Part shown: in pieces, positions 45,214-54,321 of the stretch
How positions within the stretch are numbered: position 1 is the first letter of the stretch
Layout: the number at the start of each line of letters is the position of its first letter
Assembly: GCF_030397575.1 (NCBI RefSeq)
Contig: NZ_JAPNXS010000005.1
Span: forward strand, 1 to 64,000
DNA length: 64,000 bases
Reading direction: 5' to 3'
DNA from: Psychromonas sp. 14N.309.X.WAT.B.A12
Lineage (GTDB): Bacteria > Pseudomonadota > Gammaproteobacteria > Enterobacterales > Psychromonadaceae
Notes under the pieces: generated by a model
Database searches by the model: none
Seen by the model: only the letters and a program-made list of their open reading frames with translations
Told to the model about the DNA's origin: nothing
Made by a program: the position numbers and the translations under genes

Positions 45214-47434
45214 TAAGTCTTTCAACACCTCAAAATCTCTTTCTCATTTAGCAGTAGGATCAGCGCTGATCACCGCGCTATCTCCAACCTCATTTGCCAC
45301 AGAAGTAGAGGCTGAAGATGGAGCATCGAGCCTTGAAACAATTACTGTAACAGCAGAGTCAGAACAGCAAGGTATTAATAATACCGTTGACTCAACAGCA
45401 ACAAAAATGAACCTAACATTAAAAGAAACAGGTCGTTCTGTTGTACAAGTATCAGAGAAAGAAATCAGTGATATGGCTGCTGAAGATACACGTGATATAT
45501 CTGAATATGTTGCAAGTTTCCACACTGAAAGCTCTGCTGCTCGTCGTGTGATTGTTCGAGGAATTGAAACTAATATCGATAATTTTATGGTGAATGGTTT
45601 ACGTTCATTGCAAGGTGGGGAAACAGGTACAGGGTCACGTTTACCGAGCACTTATAACCTTGAGTCTGCGACTTTCCTAACTGGATCTGATGCAATTTTA
45701 TATGGAACTGGTGTTGGTGGCGGTATGGTAAATGTCACCACTAAAAAGCCTAAAAAAGAATCTGAAACAACCTTAGGCATTAAAAATCGTTCTTTTGTTT
45801 CTGATGACACGGGTTACTTTGAAAGAAATCAAACATCAGTAAATATCGACTCCACAGGAGAGTTAGTGAGTGACAAAGTATTGTATCGAATCAATGCAGA
45901 GCTCACACCTGATGCTGATGGTTACCAAGAAGGTCGTTCTTATGATGACCAACTAGTTGATGCTTCATTAACTTTCTTAATCGGTGAAGACACAAAAATC
46001 ACACCACGTGTAGAATATAAAAACCAAGAAAGAGTCGGCGGAAGTGCTTGGACAGATGGAGTATTCACCACTAATTTTGCGAACGGCACATTAGATGATA
46101 CCACCAATAGTTACGGTAGTGTTATCAATCGAGGCAGTTACTATGGTAGCCCCTTGGATAAAGGTACAACTGAATCTACTACATTAGAACTCAGTATTGA
46201 ACACCAATTACAAAATTGGACATTAAATGCTCGAGCAGCCGCTGTTCAAACTGAATCAGAATCTCAAGATTTATACATTAGTAATAGTAGTGCTTTAGGT
46301 AACAGTATCGGTGATACCACCTTCGAAAGAAAATGGGTATACGCTAAGGGTGAAGATCAATACGCATTATTAGATATGAATGCTGAAGGCAAGTTTGATA
46401 CTGGTGAGCTTGAACATCATATGATTGTAGGGGCTAACTTCCGTTATAAAGAAACTAAGTTTATGCGTAACTTCCAAGATAACGCAGAAGCAGTAGGCCT
46501 TTATACAATTGACCTTTATGATCCTGATAGTCAGTTATACTCTGCTATGCCTGACTCTTTAAAAGAAGGTGACTTCTCTACCGCTACTGATAAAGAGCTT
46601 AATTTATACCTAAAAGATCGTATTTCGCTTAACGACTTTACCCTTGCATTAGGTGTTGGTTTTACTAAATACGTCGGTGAAGAAACAAGCTCAAGTGATG
46701 ATGCTTACGATCAAGACCTGACTAACTTCATTTATGATGTAGGTGTTGTCTACCGACTTAACCCTGAAATCAATCTATTTGCTTCATACAGCCAAGCTTA
46801 TGAGCCAGTTGATACTTCAAACCTAATTCAATATGGTCAAGATGGTGTTGAGTATGAGTCAGAAGAAAGTGACAACTATGAAATAGGTGTAAAAGGCGAT
46901 TTCTTTGATAAGAAACTAGATGCAAGTGTTACATTGTTCTACATTAACACTAAAAATCCAACGAGCACTGAAACCATCGATGGAGAGCGCGTCTTAACAC
47001 AAGAGTTAGGCGAAGCATTTAGATCAACAGGTGTAGAAGTTGATGCCATCTTCCACTTTAATGACCAAATATCTAGCCGCGTTAGCTATGCTTACACAGA
47101 TGCACATGATACTTCTGGTGATGATGCAGGTAGACAGGCTAACTATACTCCATATCATGCATTCTCAGTATGGAATAGCTATGCGATGCAAAATGAACCA
47201 ATGCGTTTTGCCTTAGGTATGCGTGCGGAAGGTTCTCGCAACGATGGTGATTATACTATTCCTGGTTATGCAGAGTTCGACTTTGGTGCTTACTACGAAA
47301 TGGAAAAATGGGATGTATCACTTGTGGTACGTAACCTATTTGACAAAAGCCGTGTAGTAACTACACCAAACTGGGTTTCAGCAGAAGCCAATGACCCTCG
47401 TTCAATCACCTTGGACTTTAAATACCGTTTATAA
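45206..47434 (+). CDS. TonB-dependent siderophore receptor
   Basis: A 742-residue outer-membrane active importer. The signal peptide ends near SFA31 and the TonB box is probably ETITVTA (about 44-50). A plug domain (about 60-170, with RRVIVRGIETNIDNFMVNGL and ILYGTGVGGGMVNVTTKKP) leads into a 22-strand barrel. The sequence fits the Fiu/FecA-like ferric siderophore class (TIGR01783), substrate unknown. The last residues are DFKYRL, without the usual terminal Phe or Trp. A Fur box lies upstream and a PiuC hydroxylase gene follows, which is a classic iron-uptake pairing. Confidence 0.92.
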   Translation: MSSKSFNTSKSLSHLAVGSALITALSPTSFATEVEAEDGASSLETITVTAESEQQGINNTVDSTATKMNLTLKETGRSVVQVSEKEISDMAAEDTRDISEYVASFHTESSAARRVIVRGIETNIDNFMVNGLRSLQGGETGTGSRLPSTYNLESATFLTGSDAILYGTGVGGGMVNVTTKKPKKESETTLGIKNRSFVSDDTGYFERNQTSVNIDSTGELVSDKVLYRINAELTPDADGYQEGRSYDDQLVDASLTFLIGEDTKITPRVEYKNQERVGGSAWTDGVFTTNFANGTLDDTTNSYGSVINRGSYYGSPLDKGTTESTTLELSIEHQLQNWTLNARAAAVQTESESQDLYISNSSALGNSIGDTTFERKWVYAKGEDQYALLDMNAEGKFDTGELEHHMIVGANFRYKETKFMRNFQDNAEAVGLYTIDLYDPDSQLYSAMPDSLKEGDFSTATDKELNLYLKDRISLNDFTLALGVGFTKYVGEETSSSDDAYDQDLTNFIYDVGVVYRLNPEINLFASYSQAYEPVDTSNLIQYGQDGVEYESEESDNYEIGVKGDFFDKKLDASVTLFYINTKNPTSTETIDGERVLTQELGEAFRSTGVEVDAIFHFNDQISSRVSYAYTDAHDTSGDDAGRQANYTPYHAFSVWNSYAMQNEPMRFALGMRAEGSRNDGDYTIPGYAEFDFGAYYEMEKWDVSLVVRNLFDKSRVVTTPNWVSAEANDPRSITLDFKYRL

Positions 47435-47444
47435 CGGTTAAAAT

Positions 47445-47472
47445 GGGTGGGCAGTAATATTACTGTTCACCC
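47445..47472 (+). other. Hairpin between the TonB receptor and piuC
   Basis: GGGTGGGCAGTAAT pairs with ATTACTGTTCACCC (two internal mismatches). It lacks a T run, so the genes may be partly cotranscribed, with the hairpin tuning downstream expression. Confidence 0.5.
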
Positions 47473-47499
47473 TCATTAACAAAGGTAATATAAAACCTC

Positions 47500-48171
47500 A
47501 TGATCACCATTCTAGAAAATGTATTAGATAAAGAAACCTTAGTTAACATCCATAATACACTTACACTAGGCGAATTTTATGCAGGTTCCGACACGGCAGG
47601 TTGGGCTGCTAAATCAGTAAAAACTAATCAGCAATGGCAAGCAACGCCAGAATTAGAATCTGAAGTAACTAACACCCTAACCAGCCAATTGGTTACACAC
47701 TCAGAATTTTCCACCAGCACTTATGCTAAAAAAATAGCCCCTTTTTTGATTAGTCAAAGCCAACATTCTGGTGGTTATGGTGATCATGTAGATGATGCGT
47801 TAATGGGTAGTGAAGCAATACTCAGATCTGATCTTTCTTGTACATTATTTCTTTCCGATCCAGAGGATTACCAAGGAGGAGAATTAGTTTTTTCGTTCGG
47901 AGTACAGCAACTCAGTTATAAACTACCCGCAGGACATGCCATTATTTACCCTTCGACATCACTACATCAAGTCACGCCTGTTACTCAAGGAGTAAGGCAT
48001 GTTGCGGTAACCTGGCTAGAGAGTTACATACGTCATGCAGAACAACGTGAAGTACTGAAAGATCTTGATAGTGCCAGACGAGATATAATGAAACAACAAG
48101 GTAAAAGCAGCGCCTTTGACAAAATCAGTAAATCACACGCTAACTTATTACGTTTATGGGCTGAAACCTAA
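47500..48171 (+). CDS. piuC: PiuC/YbiX-type Fe(II)/2-oxoglutarate hydroxylase
   Basis: A 223-residue PKHD-type dioxygenase. The iron triad is His96-x-Asp98 (GGYGDHVDDA) and His156 (TSLHQVTPV), and Arg166 (GVRHVAV) should bind 2-oxoglutarate. PiuC/YbiX genes are Fur-regulated and accompany siderophore receptors such as Fiu and PiuA; their substrate is not settled. It follows the receptor by 65 bases. Confidence 0.93.
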   Translation: MITILENVLDKETLVNIHNTLTLGEFYAGSDTAGWAAKSVKTNQQWQATPELESEVTNTLTSQLVTHSEFSTSTYAKKIAPFLISQSQHSGGYGDHVDDALMGSEAILRSDLSCTLFLSDPEDYQGGELVFSFGVQQLSYKLPAGHAIIYPSTSLHQVTPVTQGVRHVAVTWLESYIRHAEQREVLKDLDSARRDIMKQQGKSSAFDKISKSHANLLRLWAET

Positions 48172-48549
48172 GCTAGGCCGATAGGCAGTAATAAAAAATA
48201 GTGAATTTAACCTGTATATCGAAGATAAAGCCAGTTCAAACTGAGGACTCCTGCAGTACTTGCCACTTAAAGCGAAGAGAAAAGTTAAGTAGATATTTAA
48301 ACTGTTAATTGAAGAGATAACATATAGTTATGTACAATAATATATGTGATAAAGCTTAAGCCGTTCATATTCCACGATATTTACTCCACCACTAACCCAT
48401 AAATATTCCTATTTCATCAAGTAATATTTCAATCATAATTTGAGTCGCTTTAGTCTGATATTTACGCTCTTTCTAGACTAAATATGCCTTATACTTTGAT
48501 TGCTCATACTCTTCAAAAGTACATACCAGTTTTTTATTATCTTTAACAA
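48172..48549. other. Apparently decayed intergenic sequence
   Basis: The 378 bases between piuC and the tolC remnant contain no intact gene. On the minus strand a readable stretch (48392 to about 48580) includes VVKDNKKLVCTFEEYEQ and KATQIMIEILLDEIG, broken by one TAG. It may be a remnant of another gene, but I cannot name it. Confidence 0.35.
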
Positions 48550-48554
48550 CATTT

Positions 48555-48704
48555 ACAGATAGAGAAGCAATACAATCTGGTTTTGAAGTTGGGACTCGAA
48601 CTACCGTTGATGTCTTAGACACTGTAAATGATTTATACGAATCAAAAAATGAACTAGCTGATGCACCTTTTGATTACATCATCAATATGCTAGAAGAAAA
48701 GTAA
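48555..48704 (+). pseudogene. remnant of a TolC-family outer-membrane channel gene
   Basis: The frame reads AIQSGFEVGTRTTVDVLDT, then LYESKNELADAPFDYIINML and a stop. This aligns with the C-terminal part of TolC (EAGYSVGTRTIVDVLDATTTLYNAKQELANARYNYLINQL). About 49 codons remain of a gene that should have more than 400. The upstream frame loses resemblance at once, and the reading stops before the usual SALG continuation. It is therefore a fragment, probably left by a deletion. The intact tolC is presumably elsewhere. Confidence 0.75.
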
Positions 48705-48778
48705 AATAAAAATTAGCCTCTGTAAAACACTAATGAGTAACAGAGGATAACTCAATGTTAGTAAAACTCACCTTCTCA

Positions 48779-49999
48779 CTAAACAGCTTGCCCTGCAGCC
48801 CAACCACAGCTCCAGCACCAAGCAAAGTTAAAGCCACCTAACCACCCTGTTACATCCATTGCTTCACCTACAAAGTATAATCCTTTAACTGATTTACACT
48901 CCATGGTTTTAGAAGAGATAACATCAGTATCAACGCCGCCTAAAGTTACCTCCGCAGTGCGGTAGCCCTCTGTACCGTTGATTAAAGGTTGCCATTGATG
49001 GAACAGCTCTACAACTTGTAATAACTCTTTTTCAGTGAACTGTTTTAAAGGGCGGCTTTCAATTTCGGCAATACTTAATAAACATTCCACCACTCGTTTT
49101 GGTAAATGTTGTGATAGCTGTGTTTTTAACGCTAATTCGGGGCGGTCTTGCTGGGTTTGAGTCAGTAATAAATTTAAATCTTCACTTGGTAATAGATCGA
49201 TTGAGATCGTATCACCAGCTTGCCAATAGTTCGATATTTGTAAAATAACTGGGCCACTTAGCCCTCTGTGCGTGAATAATAACGCTTCACTGAAACTCAT
49301 TGGACGATCTTTTTTAGTCGCATTCTTTTTAATTGCAGTGGCCGATGCGGGTAAACTAATACCTGATAATTCAGTTAGTTTCTCTTTTTGAGTCGGCTGT
49401 AAAGTAAAAGGCACTAAACCAGCGCGTGTTGGTTTCACTGGCAAATTATACTGTTCAGCCAATTGGTAAGCAAAAGGCGTCGCACCTAGCTTAGGTAATG
49501 ACAACCCCCCTGTTGCAACGACTAATGATTGGCATTCAAAATCACCTTGTGAGGTTTGCAGACTGAAATGGTCATCGCCTAGTTGTTGATGTGTTATTAC
49601 TTCACATTGCGTTTTGATAGTCACGCCTGCTGCTTGGGCTTCATCTAATAACATTTTTACTATCTGTTTAGCACTATCGTCACAAAAAAGTTGCCCATGA
49701 TCGCGCTCATGCCATGCAATATTATGCTTATCCACCATGGCAATGAAATCCCATTGCGTGTAACGACTTAAAGCTGATTTAACAAAATGAGGATTACTAC
49801 AAAGAAAATTACTTGGCTCCACATATAAGTTAGTGAAATTACAACGTCCACCGCCACTCATAATAATCTTTTGACCAATACGCTTAGCATGCTCGATAAC
49901 CAGTACTTTTCGTCCTCGTTTACCTGCCTCAATGGCACACATTAAACCAGATGCACCAGCACCAATTACCACTACGTCAAAACCAATCACATCAATCAC
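48779..49999 (-). CDS. HI0933/YhiN-family flavoprotein
   Basis: A 406-residue FAD-dependent oxidoreductase of the HI0933-like family (function unknown). It has the FAD Rossmann motif VVVIGAGASGLMCAIEAG near 9-26, the signature IIMSGGGRCNFTN near 44-56, VVATGGLSLPKLGATPFAY near 157-175, and the C-terminal GLYFVGEAMDVTGWLGGFNFAW (about 370-391). The start appears to be GTG, with a second in-frame GTG three codons later that has AGG at a suitable distance; either is possible. Confidence 0.9.
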   Translation of the reverse strand: MIDVIGFDVVVIGAGASGLMCAIEAGKRGRKVLVIEHAKRIGQKIIMSGGGRCNFTNLYVEPSNFLCSNPHFVKSALSRYTQWDFIAMVDKHNIAWHERDHGQLFCDDSAKQIVKMLLDEAQAAGVTIKTQCEVITHQQLGDDHFSLQTSQGDFECQSLVVATGGLSLPKLGATPFAYQLAEQYNLPVKPTRAGLVPFTLQPTQKEKLTELSGISLPASATAIKKNATKKDRPMSFSEALLFTHRGLSGPVILQISNYWQAGDTISIDLLPSEDLNLLLTQTQQDRPELALKTQLSQHLPKRVVECLLSIAEIESRPLKQFTEKELLQVVELFHQWQPLINGTEGYRTAEVTLGGVDTDVISSKTMECKSVKGLYFVGEAMDVTGWLGGFNFAWCWSCGWAAGQAV

Positions 50000-50099
50000 C
50001 TAACACTTGTTCATTATCGTCTAAAATTTATCGCACAAGGATACACTATTTGCCATTTTATGGTGCTAATATTAGTTCTCTTTTATACTAAGGAATACG

Positions 50100-50696
50100 A
50101 TGACTAATGTGTACTTAATTCGCCATGGCGAAACCTTATTTAATCAACAGGGATGCTTTCAAGGGCACTCAGATAGCCCATTAACAGAAAAAGGCCAACA
50201 ACAAGCTTTACAGCTAGTCGAATACTTTAAAGCAATTCCTTTACAACAACTCTATTGCAGTGACCTAGGCAGAGCTCAGAATTCTGCAACTCCATTAGCT
50301 ATAACACATCAGCTTACTTTACATACTAGTAAGCGGTTACGTGAGATTAGTTATGACTATTTAGACGGACAACCTAAACTGCAGTTAACATTACAAGATA
50401 AACAAAAGCTACAGCGCTTATTTTCTGGGGAACTAGGTTATCGTATTGGTAAAGGAGAGACCTTACAAGAAGTGCAAAAGCGAGTTGTTAATAAGCTAAA
50501 TGAAATTGCATTATCACACCCAGGTCAATCTATAGCAGTTATGACACATGGATTATCGATTGTGATGTTGCTAAAACAAATTTTGCACATCCCAGTGGAT
50601 GCACCTCGGCAATTTAATATTCACAATGCTAGCGTCTGTCATCTAACTTATGAGGCAGATCAATGGACACTACAAAGTATTCAACGTAACGATTAA
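50100..50696 (+). CDS. histidine phosphatase family protein (GpmB/CobC-like)
   Basis: A 198-residue phosphoglycerate-mutase-like phosphatase. The catalytic RHGET (8-12) carries the phosphorylated His9, CSDLGRAQNSA near 53 the second motif and MTHGLS near 148 the second His. No cobalamin gene is nearby, so alpha-ribazole phosphatase is not supported; sugar-phosphate phosphatase activity is more likely. It is divergent from the HI0933 gene. Confidence 0.87.
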   Translation: MTNVYLIRHGETLFNQQGCFQGHSDSPLTEKGQQQALQLVEYFKAIPLQQLYCSDLGRAQNSATPLAITHQLTLHTSKRLREISYDYLDGQPKLQLTLQDKQKLQRLFSGELGYRIGKGETLQEVQKRVVNKLNEIALSHPGQSIAVMTHGLSIVMLLKQILHIPVDAPRQFNIHNASVCHLTYEADQWTLQSIQRND

Positions 50697-50713
50697 CTTT
50701 TGAAAAACCAAGC

Positions 50714-50745
50714 ACAAAAAAAGCCACTAAAAAGTGGCTTTGGTA
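50714..50745 (-). terminator. Terminator of fkpA, bidirectional
   Basis: AAAGCCACT and AGTGGCTTT with a 4-base loop. The minus-strand copy ends in seven T residues, so it serves fkpA best; it may also end the plus-strand phosphatase gene. Confidence 0.85.
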
Positions 50746-50767
50746 AATCAGTTACGCTTTAAAAGCA

Positions 50768-51544
50768 TTATTCAGCTGTTTTCTTTTCTGTATCTGCCGC
50801 TTTCTTTTCAATATCTAATAATTCAACTTCAAAGATAAGCGTTGCATTGGCAGGGATAGAGCCAGCGCCTTGTTCGCCATATGCTAAGTCTGCAGGAATA
50901 ACAAACTTGTATTTCTCACCAACACTCATTAATTGAACACCTTCAGTCCAACCAGGAATAACGCGGTTTAGTGGGAATTTAGCTGGTTCTCCACGTGCAA
51001 CAGAACTATCGAATTCTGTACCGTCAATTAATGTACCAACATAGTGAACAGTTACTGTATCTTCAGCAGCAGGTTTAGGACCTTCCGCTTCAGTAATAAC
51101 AGAGTATTGTAAACCAGAGTCAGTCACTGTTACGCCTTCAGCTTTTGCATTCTCTTCTAAAAATGCTTTTGATTCCGCCGTTGCTTTTTCTGATAACTCT
51201 AGCTGTTTTTTCTCTGCAGCTGCTTTAACTTCTGTATCGTATACTTTTAGTGTTTCGATCATCTCTTCATCAGTTAATTTAGAGTTTCCACGTAATGTAT
51301 CAGTGATACCTTGTAGGATAACTTCTTTATCTAATGTCATGCCGAATTCAGCTTGTTTTTCTAATGTAGTCGAAACGTAACGAGAAAATGAAGCACCGAT
51401 TGCGTAGGCTGCTTTTTCGTTAGCATCTTTAAAATTCACAGCAGTTGCTTCTTGAGCCGGGGCAGCTGATTCTTGTTCTTGGTTACAACCTACGGTCAAT
51501 GCAACTGTAGCTGCTAGTAAAGAAACTTTAAAAATGTTTTTCAT
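50768..51544 (-). CDS. fkpA: FKBP-type peptidyl-prolyl isomerase, FkpA-like lipoprotein
   Basis: Periplasmic folding helper and proline isomerase of 258 residues. The signal peptide has a lipobox-like TVGCNQ, so it may be lipidated at Cys20. An N-terminal helical dimerisation domain (about 40-135) leads to the FKBP domain (about 140-245, with VHYVGTLIDGTEFDSS, RGEPAKFPLNRVIPGWTEGVQLM and GSIPANATLIFEVELL). GGAG before the ATG at 51544 excludes the 15-residue upstream extension. It faces slyX across the WD40 gene, as fkpA-slyX in E. coli. Confidence 0.92.
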   Translation of the reverse strand: MKNIFKVSLLAATVALTVGCNQEQESAAPAQEATAVNFKDANEKAAYAIGASFSRYVSTTLEKQAEFGMTLDKEVILQGITDTLRGNSKLTDEEMIETLKVYDTEVKAAAEKKQLELSEKATAESKAFLEENAKAEGVTVTDSGLQYSVITEAEGPKPAAEDTVTVHYVGTLIDGTEFDSSVARGEPAKFPLNRVIPGWTEGVQLMSVGEKYKFVIPADLAYGEQGAGSIPANATLIFEVELLDIEKKAADTEKKTAE

Positions 51545-51669
51545 TGTTACTCCAAATATTAAATTAAAACAGATAGCTTTTGATTTCACTTCAAAAATTG
51601 TAAAGCAGTATCTAAAACAGTTAACTTATACTAACCTTATAGCTGTTTACCAACAAAGACAATTTAATC

Positions 51670-52656
51670 ATGCAATTAGCTAATACTTTTAAATCCCTTT
51701 TACTCGTAAGCACCCTATTTTTAACTGCTTGTGAGCAATATCCACAACCTTTACAGCAATTTGAGCATGCTGCAGAGGGAGCTTTCAGTGCGGAAATCTC
51801 CGATAATGGAGATTATTCGCTTATATCTTCCATTCACCATGGTATCAGTTTATGGGACAACCGAAACAATAAACTATTGTTCAACTGGTATCACCATCAA
51901 AATCAAGAGAATGACGTTTTTATTGTGCGTTTATCTGCGAATAATAGTGTTGCCTTAACCGCTAGCCGGAATGAGTTTGCGTTATGGGATACCAAAACAG
52001 GAAAATCTCTAGGGTTTTACCAAGTATCAGATTCCCCGATACGCGATATTCAGCTATCAGAAAACGGCAATGTTGTAGCTTATGGACAGGTTAACGGTAA
52101 GTTAGTTCACATTAATTTACGGTCAGGACGCCGCTTAGAAGCGCCATTACACCGAGAAAAAGTGAATAGTCTCGATATGTCTAGTAATGGTCGTTATGTT
52201 TTATCCGGTGGTAACGATCACCAAGCCTTTTTATGGGATACAGATACGGCACAAGTGATACAACGCTTTGAGTTTGATCAACGAGTTAGCTTGGTAAGAT
52301 TAGAGAAGGATGGGCGATTTGCTTTTATTGCAGATACTCAAAAAGCGTCTCAAATCTGGAATTTACAAACAGGTAAGTTACAAAGTACACTTATTTATAA
52401 AGCCCGCCAATCAATTTTCTCTACGGTACGCTTTATCCAAGATGGGCAATACTTGTTAACCGGTAATGCTATCCAATCGGTTAGCCTGTGGGATACAAAC
52501 ACAGGCCTTAAACGACAAGAATGGGCTGTTACCGCAAGAAAAGAGACACGTCCTAAAACAGCTGTAGTATACTCTGCTTCATTATGGAGCGATTCAGAAA
52601 TTGCGACTGAAAGCTCCGCAGGCTTATTAGAAATTTGGCCATTAGGCCCTTTATAA
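51670..52656 (+). CDS. WD40-repeat lipoprotein
   Basis: A 328-residue exported lipoprotein: LFLTAC gives lipidated Cys21. The rest is a WD40 beta-propeller, with repeat ends SLWDNRN, ALWDTKTGKSL, FLWDTDTAQV, QIWNLQTGKL and SLWDTNTGLK giving at least five blades, perhaps six or seven. Such proteins act as scaffolds at the envelope; the partner is unknown. It is 8 bases upstream of slyX and probably cotranscribed. Confidence 0.85.
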   Translation: MQLANTFKSLLLVSTLFLTACEQYPQPLQQFEHAAEGAFSAEISDNGDYSLISSIHHGISLWDNRNNKLLFNWYHHQNQENDVFIVRLSANNSVALTASRNEFALWDTKTGKSLGFYQVSDSPIRDIQLSENGNVVAYGQVNGKLVHINLRSGRRLEAPLHREKVNSLDMSSNGRYVLSGGNDHQAFLWDTDTAQVIQRFEFDQRVSLVRLEKDGRFAFIADTQKASQIWNLQTGKLQSTLIYKARQSIFSTVRFIQDGQYLLTGNAIQSVSLWDTNTGLKRQEWAVTARKETRPKTAVVYSASLWSDSEIATESSAGLLEIWPLGPL

Positions 52657-52664
52657 GAGACATC

Positions 52665-52889
52665 ATGACGAATAAACAAAGTGAATTAGAAGAACGCATA
52701 GAACAATTAGAAATGAAGGTTGCTTTTCAAGAAGACAATATCGACACACTTAACCAAGAGATATTTGAACAGCAACGCCGTACCCAGCAATTAATTGAAC
52801 AAGTGGCCTTATTAGCAGTAAAACTAAAAGAAAGTCAGCCTAATCAGCTGGCGTCAGAAAAAGAAGAGATGCGACCACCTCACTACTAA
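52665..52889 (+). CDS. slyX: SlyX family protein
   Basis: A 74-residue coiled-coil protein of unknown function. ELEERIEQLEMKVAFQEDNIDTLNQEIFEQQRRTQQLIEQVALLAVKLKE is a continuous heptad helix typical of SlyX, and it ends with the conserved PPHY motif. The ATG at 52665 is preceded by AAGAGA; a longer frame overlapping the WD40 gene is not supported. The fkpA-slyX neighbourhood matches E. coli. Confidence 0.93.
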   Translation: MTNKQSELEERIEQLEMKVAFQEDNIDTLNQEIFEQQRRTQQLIEQVALLAVKLKESQPNQLASEKEEMRPPHY

Positions 52890-52910
52890 ACACTGCCAAA
52901 ACTCGCTCAA

Positions 52911-52950
52911 TTATCACTGACTGACAACCCCTTTAAAAAGTCAGTGATAA
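52911..52950 (+). other. Inverted repeat at the end of slyX and the NRDE gene
   Basis: TTATCACTGACT and AGTCAGTGATAA form 12-base arms separated by 16 bases. The right arm lies inside the last codons of the convergent gene. It may act as a shared 3-prime-end stem, without T runs. Confidence 0.4.
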
Positions 52951-53670
52951 AGGCTCATTAACTTGCTCAGTAAAGTAATCAATGTAATCTAACTTTACTT
53001 TCTCTCCTAGTACACGTCCTTGATTCACTTCAATATGCGTAAAGCTAACTGTTTTAGCATCATCACGAAACATTTTCACCGAACACTTCCCAGATTCACC
53101 TTGATGCTGGTGGTATTGAATATAATCTTCGATACTGGCCGTTTGCACATTAATAACATTAAGGAAGTGCTGTTTACGGTAAGCTGATACTGTCTCGAAA
53201 TCCACACCTGAAGAGGTTACTGGAAGCGAGGAATCTAGTGTTAATGGTGAATGACTTAGCTCCTTCCCATCCCATATATACTGTTGAGCTCCCCCATGTT
53301 GTTTGCTTGATGATAAATCACCATCAAAAACACACAATTGGAAAGCTTGAAAACAACTCAAGTCCATAGTTATTAACTGTTGGTGAATCTGCTGAACGTT
53401 CTCTAATAAACGAGGGATAATAATGCCACGGCTAGTGAAGTTTTTTAAGCTTGGATCAATTTGCGCTTGATAATAATTAAGCAGAGCTAAACTAACACCA
53501 CTTTGATGTACTGCTATCCAAGTACCTCCACCTGTTGGGTCAATTGGATAAACAGCATTTAATGCATCATTAGCAATGGGAGCGATCGCTTGAGGTCTAG
53601 CTCGTTGTTCATCTCTATTAAAAAATAACTGATAACCTTGTTCAGATAATCGATAAGTTAATGTACACAT
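52933..53670 (-). CDS. NRDE (TANGO2-like) family protein
   Basis: A 245-residue protein of the NRDE/TANGO2 family, opening with MCTLTYRLSEQGYQLFFNRDEQRARP, in which Cys2 and the NRDE motif (about 18-21) are the family hallmarks. TGGGTWIAVHQSG near 46 and SRGIIIPRLL near 80 follow. Eukaryotic homologues are linked to heme trafficking and lipid metabolism; bacterial roles are open. It starts 3 bases after the DinB-family gene, so the two are cotranscribed. Confidence 0.88.
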   Translation of the reverse strand: MCTLTYRLSEQGYQLFFNRDEQRARPQAIAPIANDALNAVYPIDPTGGGTWIAVHQSGVSLALLNYYQAQIDPSLKNFTSRGIIIPRLLENVQQIHQQLITMDLSCFQAFQLCVFDGDLSSSKQHGGAQQYIWDGKELSHSPLTLDSSLPVTSSGVDFETVSAYRKQHFLNVINVQTASIEDYIQYHQHQGESGKCSVKMFRDDAKTVSFTHIEVNQGRVLGEKVKLDYIDYFTEQVNEPLSLTF

Positions 53671-53673
53671 TAT

Positions 53674-54174
53674 CTAACCTGCACGTAAAAAGGTCGCCGT
53701 TGCAGGAGCAATGCCTAAATCACGTTCAATATCGACTTCTTGAACTTGTGCAATATGTTTAATAGTCGCTAAATGATGAACTGTATGGCTACCCACAAAA
53801 ATAACTTCTCGAGCAAGAGTTGTATCGACAGTAGCAACTTGCTTATCGACAACCGAAATCTCAGTAGACAATTTAACATTCGTTGCAAGTTGCTCCGGGG
53901 TTAAGCTTTGTAAAAACAAACCAATATCTTGGATTGCAGCTTGTGCAGCTTTTGGGCAACTTTCAACAACACCACCACGACTGCGTTTGTCGTAATCGAT
54001 TAAGCCGTCTGAAAAGCCATTAATGACAGACTGGTAATGGTCTAATATATGACGCATATGTGCGCCTGCAGAGCTCATAAACATCGGAGAAATGATTTCT
54101 GTATACTGAGCTTCTGTCACTGCTGCTAAATAAGTATTAGCTTGTTGTAGTATGACAAGTTGGCTTTCTATCAT
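53674..54174 (-). CDS. DinB-superfamily metal-binding protein
   Basis: A 166-residue four-helix-bundle protein of the DinB/YfiT type. The three-histidine metal site is visible: HMRHILDHYQ near 39-48 and HTVHHLATIKHIA near 129-141. Members include thiol transferases such as bacillithiol transferases, but this sequence does not reveal a specific reaction. It is not DNA polymerase IV (also called DinB). It is paired with the downstream NRDE gene. Confidence 0.82.
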   Translation of the reverse strand: MIESQLVILQQANTYLAAVTEAQYTEIISPMFMSSAGAHMRHILDHYQSVINGFSDGLIDYDKRSRGGVVESCPKAAQAAIQDIGLFLQSLTPEQLATNVKLSTEISVVDKQVATVDTTLAREVIFVGSHTVHHLATIKHIAQVQEVDIERDLGIAPATATFLRAG

Positions 54175-54321
54175 TGGCCAAACATTCCTTCAAATTAAAT
54201 AATATAAGTTAGAGTACAATGAGTACTTTATAGTTCAATTGTAACATGGCCACACTTGTTTATTTATCACAAAGTCATAACATCGAAGGGATTTACACTA
54301 TTCTTTCTTTTATCAAAAAAT

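Noticed and set aside
52395-52679. Antisense ORF over the WD40 gene and slyX start
   Set aside because: A shadow of the repeated WD40 codons, with no start signals.
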